Below are positions 51,318 to 56,213 of a stretch of DNA of 56,213 nucleotides, in pieces (position 1 is the stretch's first letter; each line of letters begins with the position of its first letter). Where the stretch lies: NCBI RefSeq assembly GCF_000159955.1, contig NZ_GG695977.1, forward strand, positions 1 to 56,213. The letters are read 5' to 3'. The notes under the pieces are model-generated. The model ran no database searches. It saw nothing but the letters and a program-made list of their open reading frames with translations, and had not been told where the DNA came from. Both the position numbers and the translations under genes were made by a program. The DNA comes from Paenibacillus sp. oral taxon 786 str. D14 (GTDB lineage Bacteria > Bacillota > Bacilli > Paenibacillales > Paenibacillaceae).

Positions 51318-52496
51318 ATGGATCGGGAAAAAGTCGCGGTGATCGCGCCTGACGCCCTTGCGGCTGCATCAGGAAAACACCGTCCAGTGAAGAGGGTGCT
51401 GGAACGAATGCTCCCTCATGCGGCAGAGCAGCTGCACATTCGCCTCTTTGGCGTTGCTGACGGGCATTTACCGTCCCAAGGCTGGATGGGGGGCGTCCCT
51501 TTTTATTGCTTGCCCGGAGGACGTCTCTACCTGGAGTCACTGCTGCGGCACTTGCGCAAGTGGCGGCCGGATACGGTGGACGTTCATGGCCGACCGCTGC
51601 TGGCCTGTCAACTTAAAGCTCGGCTTCCACTCTCCCGCGTACTGTTGACGTTGCCCTCTGCCCGGATCTTTTCTCCTCCCTGCCATCCCAAGGCATGTAC
51701 GACGCAAATTCTGGAAAGCGTGGACGGCCTGATCGTCGGCAGTGAACGGACTAAAGCCGAGTTGCTGGCGCAGTTCCCCTCCTTGGTCACTCCGGTATGG
51801 GTGCATTTGCCGGGGGCGAGCTTAGAGGAGCAGGCGGTGCTGCGTTGGACGCCAGATGGGGAACAGCAGCGTCAGCAGCGGCTGATGGAGCTGGGATGGA
51901 CGAACCGCAAAATCGTTCTGCTGGCCGGCAGTTGGCCGCCGCTTAGGGATGAGGGGCACATTGTCTCGGCTCTTACGGAAGTGCTGGATCGCGTACCGGA
52001 GGCGATGTTGGTGTTCCTTGCCGCCGACTCCCCCGGATCCGGGTCTTCCCGTGAATTGCTTGAACGACCGAAGCAGCATGGGCTTGCCGCCTACGCTCCG
52101 GAACGGATTGCCTGCCTGCCGGCCGGGTCGCCCTATTCCATCTCGGACAGGTACCTCTTGGCGGATTGCCTGGTGCTGTTACCGGGCGATGAGCCGGCGT
52201 CGATGTTAACGCGCATCGAAGCGATGGCCGCCGGCTTGCCCACGTTGGACGCCAGCGACGCCCCGGTGCTCGAATTTGCGGTAGATGGTCTGCTCGCCGA
52301 AGGGGCGGGGGACAGCTTGGCAGATCGGATCGTACTGCTGCTGGAGGAAGAGGAGTTTCGTCAAGTCATCGGCCGGGCCAGCCGAGAAATCGTTCGTCGT
52401 CATTACCGCTGGGAGCACGCCGCAGACCGTTGGGTAAGTCTCGTTCGCGCTAGAGGGATTCAGACGAACGCAGGCCGCCGCAGCGCCAAAAACTGA
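51318..52496 (+). CDS. Glycosyltransferase family 4
   Basis: A 392-residue GT-B enzyme. The C-terminal domain has the sugar-nucleotide pocket: LADCLVLLPGDEPASMLTRI and EAMAAGLPTLDASDAPVLEF, an E-x7-E-like element. GSERTKAELLAQFP is in the N-terminal half. The start ATG 51318 is eight bases after AAGGAGGGGG. A terminator follows at 52528. It is probably part of a spore-surface glycan pathway. Confidence 0.85.
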   Translation: MDREKVAVIAPDALAAASGKHRPVKRVLERMLPHAAEQLHIRLFGVADGHLPSQGWMGGVPFYCLPGGRLYLESLLRHLRKWRPDTVDVHGRPLLACQLKARLPLSRVLLTLPSARIFSPPCHPKACTTQILESVDGLIVGSERTKAELLAQFPSLVTPVWVHLPGASLEEQAVLRWTPDGEQQRQQRLMELGWTNRKIVLLAGSWPPLRDEGHIVSALTEVLDRVPEAMLVFLAADSPGSGSSRELLERPKQHGLAAYAPERIACLPAGSPYSISDRYLLADCLVLLPGDEPASMLTRIEAMAAGLPTLDASDAPVLEFAVDGLLAEGAGDSLADRIVLLLEEEEFRQVIGRASREIVRRHYRWEHAADRWVSLVRARGIQTNAGRRSAKN

Positions 52497-52527
52497 CGAT
52501 GTCTGGATATCCATAGCTAATCTTAGG

Positions 52528-52552
52528 AAAACGCCGAAAGGCGTTTTTTTCT
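52528..52552 (+). terminator. Intrinsic terminator after the GT4 gene
   Basis: AAAACGCC pairs with GGCGTTTT across GAAA, followed by a T run. Confidence 0.85.
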
Positions 52553-52680
52553 TTTGGCTCACAGCAGGGCCTGTGCCGCATTCGTCAGGACAACTGTACG
52601 TTTGCCGTTACCAGCCCCCCGGCCAGACATACACTGAGGTATATGCTCCGGTATTATTATGTTTTTGGGAGGAAATTGAT

Positions 52681-53511
52681 GTGGTCAAAAAACGCAAGCC
52701 GCCGCGCATCCGACTGAACCGCAAACCGATTCAGCGCAAAAAAGTGCTGCCGCGTTTGGTCAATCATCCCGATCCCATCGTATCCATCATCATTCCGGCG
52801 ATGAATGAAAGGGCGACGATCGCCAGCGTTCTGCGCGAAGCCAGCCGGGTGCATCCGCGCAGCGAGACGATCGTCGTTGTTAACGGCTCAACCGACGGGA
52901 CCGCCGCGCTGGCTGAAGCCTGCGGCGCTCGCGTCATCCACGTACCGGAGCCGCTGGGACATGATGTGGGCCGGCGCGTTGGGGCGGAGGCGGCCCGCGG
53001 TCAAGCGCTGCTGTTCATCGACGCCGATATGGTGATTCCGGCTCGGGAGCTGCGGCCTTTTGTCACCGCGGTGCTGATGGGTGTCGACGTGGCGCTGAAC
53101 GGCTACTCCGGCCCGGCGCGAGGGAAGGTGGCTCATCCGGTCATTCTGGCCAAACACGTCCTGAACGGTGTGCTGCAGCGCCCTGACCTGCGTGGAGCTT
53201 CCTTAACGGCGGTCCCGCATGCGATGAACCGAACAGCGGTGGACACCGTCGGCTTGGATACGCTGGAGGTTCCGCCGCTCGCCTTAGCTAGAGCGATCCG
53301 GCTGGGGTTAAACGTCCAGCCGGTGCATACCGTCCCCGTCGGCAAGCTGAATCCTGCCCGGGGACGAATATGGAACAAGGGAAGTCGCGTCGATCCGCTG
53401 ACCGCATTGGTGGCAGGGGATCATCTGGAGGCCATCCATTGGCTGCTCCGCCAGCTGGGACCGCGCGGCGGATACAGCGATCTGGGCCGGCAGCGCGGTA
53501 AGGTGAGGTGA
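52681..53511 (+). CDS. Glycosyltransferase family 2
   Basis: A 276-residue GT-A enzyme: VSIIIPAMNERATIASVLRE (about 38-57), VVNGSTDGT, and the metal-binding D-x-D equivalent in LLFIDADMV. The C-terminal segment GDHLEAIHWLLRQL resembles that of the next protein. The start is GTG 52681 after GGGAGGAA; the frame is open further upstream without a start signal. It is probably co-transcribed with the following genes. Confidence 0.87.
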   Translation: MVKKRKPPRIRLNRKPIQRKKVLPRLVNHPDPIVSIIIPAMNERATIASVLREASRVHPRSETIVVVNGSTDGTAALAEACGARVIHVPEPLGHDVGRRVGAEAARGQALLFIDADMVIPARELRPFVTAVLMGVDVALNGYSGPARGKVAHPVILAKHVLNGVLQRPDLRGASLTAVPHAMNRTAVDTVGLDTLEVPPLALARAIRLGLNVQPVHTVPVGKLNPARGRIWNKGSRVDPLTALVAGDHLEAIHWLLRQLGPRGGYSDLGRQRGKVR

Positions 53512-53518
53512 ACCATTG

Positions 53519-54655
53519 ATGGTCATGGTAACTAGGCAAACGATGAAGCATCGTCGGAAACGAAGAAGCGGATCGCTGACCCGCTTGCGCGGAGCAGCAA
53601 GCCGGAGAACGAGCGGCTTCATCCGCAAAGGCCGCCGTTTGGCCCGTCCGTCGACGGGGAAAAGATATGCCAGCGCCCCGCTCCAACGCCTCAAAGCCAA
53701 AGCTTGGGCCGCAGGAGTCCGTGCGGTGGCAGCACAGGATGGGGCGGAGAAGGGTTCGCCTCATATGCAGGATTGTTTTCAAGCGTGGGCGCAGGCGGAG
53801 CGGGTGGACCAACTGCCTTTCACGGCTTTGCTGACGGCCTCCTTGGCGTATCGCCGTGGTTATGCCCATGCGGCCGGGCTTAGTAAGCCGTGGATTCCGC
53901 TGCCGCTGAAGGGCCGTGCCTCGGCCATCGTGACGGCGAGTAATGAGGAGAAGACGTTGCCGGCGGTTTTGGCGGAGCTCCGCAAGTTGCCTCTGCATGA
54001 GATCATTGTCGTCCTGAATGGTTGTAATGACGCAAGCTTTGCCGTCGTGGATCGGGATCCGCGTATCACGCGGCTGAGCTTCCCCGAACGGTTAGGGCAT
54101 GACGTAGGACGGGCGATTGGGGCAGCGGTAGCCACCGGAGATATTTTGCTGTTCACGGACGGGGATATGTGTGTTGCCGCAGAGGATCTGGCTGCTTTTT
54201 TGATCGCGATCGACCGGGGGGAGGATTTGGCTCTCAACGATTTGACGCCGCATCTGCCGCCGTTCTCCCAGCAGGATGAGGTGACGCGCTGCAAGGCATT
54301 CCTGAATCTGGCGCTGGGACATCCGGAGTTGAAGGCGAACTCGTTAACTGCGGTGCCAAACGCTTTGTCCCGCCGCGCTGTGCGGACGGTGGGCATCACT
54401 GCGCTGGTCGTTCCTCCGAAAGCCCAGGCGCTGGCGTTGGTTCGTGGACTGAAGGCAGTAGCGCCGATTTCCGTGGACGTTATCCGCAAGAACCGTCTCC
54501 GCACCAGCAACAGCGGGGCAGGCAATGCGGTCGCGCAGATGATCGTTGGCGACCATCTCGAGGCGCTTGGCGAGGTTATGAAAACGGAAGGTGTCCGGTT
54601 GCGATTTTCCACACTGGGCCGGAGCGAATTGGCGAAAGTGAGGAATGCCCGATGA
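53519..54655 (+). CDS. Glycosyltransferase family 2, paralogue of the preceding gene
   Basis: About 378 residues. An Arg/Lys-rich N-terminal extension of about 130 residues precedes a GT-A domain (SAIVTASNEEKTLPAVLAEL, VVLNGCNDASF, LLFTDGDMC) that aligns well by eye with the preceding enzyme, including GHDVGRAIGA and the end GDHLEALGEV. The two genes look like a tandem duplication. The starts TTG 53516, ATG 53519 and ATG 53525 are all possible. Confidence 0.85.
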   Translation: MVMVTRQTMKHRRKRRSGSLTRLRGAASRRTSGFIRKGRRLARPSTGKRYASAPLQRLKAKAWAAGVRAVAAQDGAEKGSPHMQDCFQAWAQAERVDQLPFTALLTASLAYRRGYAHAAGLSKPWIPLPLKGRASAIVTASNEEKTLPAVLAELRKLPLHEIIVVLNGCNDASFAVVDRDPRITRLSFPERLGHDVGRAIGAAVATGDILLFTDGDMCVAAEDLAAFLIAIDRGEDLALNDLTPHLPPFSQQDEVTRCKAFLNLALGHPELKANSLTAVPNALSRRAVRTVGITALVVPPKAQALALVRGLKAVAPISVDVIRKNRLRTSNSGAGNAVAQMIVGDHLEALGEVMKTEGVRLRFSTLGRSELAKVRNAR

Positions 54656-55395
54656 CGGCTGGAGTGACGAGTATCATCATTCCGACCTATAACGGGCTGC
54701 ACTTGCTTGCCCCTTGCGTGGCGGCGATCCGCCAGTATACGGAGACTCCCTATGAGATCATTGTGGTGGACAACGGCTCCGAGGACGACACGGCATCGTT
54801 CTGTCTGAGCGAGCGCCTGATCCTGGTGGCGCTGCCGCGCAATGAAGGATTTCCGGTCGCCGTGAACCGAGGATTGTCCGTCGCTTCGGGCGATCACCTC
54901 CTCGTTCTTAATAATGATATCCTCGTCTCCCCGCGATGGCTCTCGAATCTGCTGCTGGCGCTGCACAGCGCCGCTGATGTCGGCCTCGTCGGCCCGGTGA
55001 CCAATTATGCCAGCGGACGGCAGCAGGTGGCGATCAACTGGGCGGAAGGTGAGGATTTCGCCCAAATCGCCGAGCGCCATAACCATTCGGATCCGGTGAA
55101 ATGGCAGGAAGTCCAACGGCTGATCGGCATGTGCCTGCTCTTTAAGCGGGAGGTACTGGAGCGGGCAGGAGGATTCGATGAACGGTTTTCGCCCGGCCAT
55201 TATGAAGATGACGACTACTGCTACCGCGCTCGGCAGCTAGGTTACCGTCTGCTCATTTGCGGCGATACGCTGGTGTACCATGAAGGCAGCGCCAGCTTTA
55301 AAACCCGCCATCCGGAAGGGTGGAACGAGCTTATAGAACGGAACCGTATGCGGTTTATCGAAAAATGGGGCGTAGATCCTTGGCAATTTATTTAA
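54652..55395 (+). CDS. Glycosyltransferase family 2
   Basis: A 247-residue GT-A enzyme: TSIIIPTYNGLHLLAPCVAA, VDNGSEDDT, VLNNDILVSP (D-x-D equivalent) and FSPGHYEDDDYCYRARQLGY, which contains the E-D-x-D-active-site segment of rhamnosyltransferase-like members. It overlaps the previous gene by four bases (ATGA). Confidence 0.88.
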   Translation: MTAGVTSIIIPTYNGLHLLAPCVAAIRQYTETPYEIIVVDNGSEDDTASFCLSERLILVALPRNEGFPVAVNRGLSVASGDHLLVLNNDILVSPRWLSNLLLALHSAADVGLVGPVTNYASGRQQVAINWAEGEDFAQIAERHNHSDPVKWQEVQRLIGMCLLFKREVLERAGGFDERFSPGHYEDDDYCYRARQLGYRLLICGDTLVYHEGSASFKTRHPEGWNELIERNRMRFIEKWGVDPWQFI

Positions 55396-55433
55396 TGGGA
55401 GCCCCAAATTTTTAAGGTAAGGGAGGAGCGTTC

Positions 55434-56165
55434 ATGAAAGGTGTGATTTTGGCGGGGGGCACCGGCACGCGTCTATACCCGCTGACCCGATTGATCAACA
55501 AGCATCTGCTTCCGGTCGGGAATTATCCGATGGTCTGTTACGGCATAGAACGGCTGCGTCAAGCTGGAATCACCGACATCCTCATTGTGATCGGCAAACA
55601 ATCCGCAGGGATGTACGCTGACTTCCTTGGCAGCGGGGAGAACTTTGGAGTCAACCTGACGTATCGCATCCAGGAATCGGCCGGCGGAATTGCTGAAGCT
55701 CTGGAGCTGGCTGAAGGGTTTATCCCGCGCGGCAGCAAATTCGTTGTGCTGTTGGGTGACAACCTGTTCTTGGACGATTTAACGCCATACGTGGAGCGAT
55801 TTAAGCAGCAGCCGCTGGGCAGCGCACGGGTGATGCTGAAGCCGGTGGATGATCCTCGGCGTTACGGCGTGCCGGTGTTTGCTGAAGACGCCCCGGAACA
55901 TATTGCCTATATCGAAGAAAAGCCTAAGAAGCCGAAGTCGAAATATTCGGTTACCGGTATTTACATGTACGATGACAGCGTATTTGGCATTATCCGCAGC
56001 ATCGAACGTTCTGCCCGCGGCGAGCTGGAGATTACGGACGTGAACAACCGCTACGCGCGGGACGGAAAGCTCGAGTTCGACGTGCTCCAATTGTGGTGGG
56101 GAGACGCCGGCACGTTTGAATCGCTGCAGGAAGCCGCAATTCATATGAAAGGCGTACTTCCCTAA
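55434..56165 (+). CDS. Sugar-phosphate nucleotidyltransferase (RfbA-like)
   Basis: A 243-residue nucleotidyltransferase: KGVILAGGTGTRLYPLTRLI (pyrophosphorylase G-x-G-T-R-x-P motif), NKHLLPVGNYPM, and VVLLGDNLFLDD. It matches glucose-1-phosphate thymidylyltransferases of the short type; it makes the activated sugar for the glycosyltransferases. The start ATG 55434 follows GGGAGGAG. The next gene starts 30 bases downstream. Confidence 0.9.
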   Translation: MKGVILAGGTGTRLYPLTRLINKHLLPVGNYPMVCYGIERLRQAGITDILIVIGKQSAGMYADFLGSGENFGVNLTYRIQESAGGIAEALELAEGFIPRGSKFVVLLGDNLFLDDLTPYVERFKQQPLGSARVMLKPVDDPRRYGVPVFAEDAPEHIAYIEEKPKKPKSKYSVTGIYMYDDSVFGIIRSIERSARGELEITDVNNRYARDGKLEFDVLQLWWGDAGTFESLQEAAIHMKGVLP

Positions 56166-56195
56166 GCGATAGGGAAGCCGGAAAGGAGGCACGGG

Positions 56196-56213
56196 ATGGC
56201 TACACGCGACAAT
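56196..56213 (+). CDS. Start of next gene, cut by window edge
   Basis: ATG at 56196 with AAAGGAGG nine bases upstream; only six codons (MATRDN) are visible. It probably continues the surface-glycan operon. Confidence 0.6.

Noticed and set aside
1..56213. tRNA or rRNA genes, prophage
   Set aside because: No cloverleaf with CCA-type acceptor, no rRNA signature and no phage structural genes were recognised.

Overview
The window looks like chromosome of a spore-forming Bacillota, most likely Paenibacillaceae. Pointers are a YesM/YesN two-component pair beside an LplB/LplC-type sugar ABC transporter, a YjcZ-like glycine-rich miniprotein, a YheC/YheD spore-coat ATP-grasp protein, EcsA/EcsB, a FusB-like EF-G-binding protein, a bacillithiol-transferase-like DinB protein, purine-rich Shine-Dalgarno sites and frequent TTG/GTG starts. 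Most of the window (about 12 kb onward) is GC-rich core genome. The first 9.3 kb is visibly AT-rich and organised quite differently.

1-9.3 kb: an integron-like gene-cassette array. Ten copies of a 148-191 bp folded repeat (the tenth truncated) separate single genes or gene pairs. Each repeat starts with TAAC and ends with GTTA, and carries a conserved 9-bp inner stem (GTATTCACG / CGTGAATAC). The decisive point is that the end of one repeat and the start of the next, on either side of a gene, are reverse complements of each other, with a different sequence for every cassette. This is the R'/R'' logic of integron attC sites. Here the complementarity runs about 18 bp instead of about 7, with a mismatch at one fixed position in all nine cassettes that can be tested. 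Cargo: DJ-1/PfpI protein, an unknown protein on the opposite strand, an MNT/HEPN toxin-antitoxin pair, a histidine phosphatase, two membrane proteins, an abortive-infection-like protein, a GC-rich peptidase-E-like gene plus small ORFs, a metallo-beta-lactamase-fold hydrolase, and a small conserved-looking protein. No integrase is visible; by integron polarity it would lie left of position 1. The right end is broken beside an IS3-family remnant.

9.9-13.7 kb: a transition zone with a GNAT acetyltransferase, a membrane-anchored unknown, a VOC protein, a decayed gene, a possible relic of an array repeat, a beta/gamma-crystallin-like protein, an EF-G-binding protein and a secreted small protein.

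13.7-29.3 kb: carbohydrate use and cell surface. A YesN/YesM-type pair is divergent from an operon of two permeases, a solute-binding lipoprotein and a GH43 glycosidase; a secreted clan GH-D (GH27/GH36-like) glycosidase and an SLH-anchored YcdB-like protein follow, with a decayed TipAS-domain gene at the end.

29.4-46.5 kb: mixed housekeeping genes: DinB, LOG-family, NagZ, alkyltransferase-like protein, DUF1361, GNAT, PHP phosphatase, LysR, CheX, SDR, DEAD-box helicase, EcsAB, aminotransferase, truncated PPOX protein, AraC regulator, DUF4097 lipoprotein and phosphatidylserine decarboxylase.

46.6-49.9 kb: a TPP riboswitch and terminator in front of an ECF transporter operon (YkoE, YkoD, YkoC types), predicted to import the thiamine precursor HMP. 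50-56.2 kb: a spore-coat or surface glycan cluster: YheC/D ATP-grasp protein, GT4, three GT2 enzymes and a sugar-nucleotidyltransferase, continuing past the right edge.
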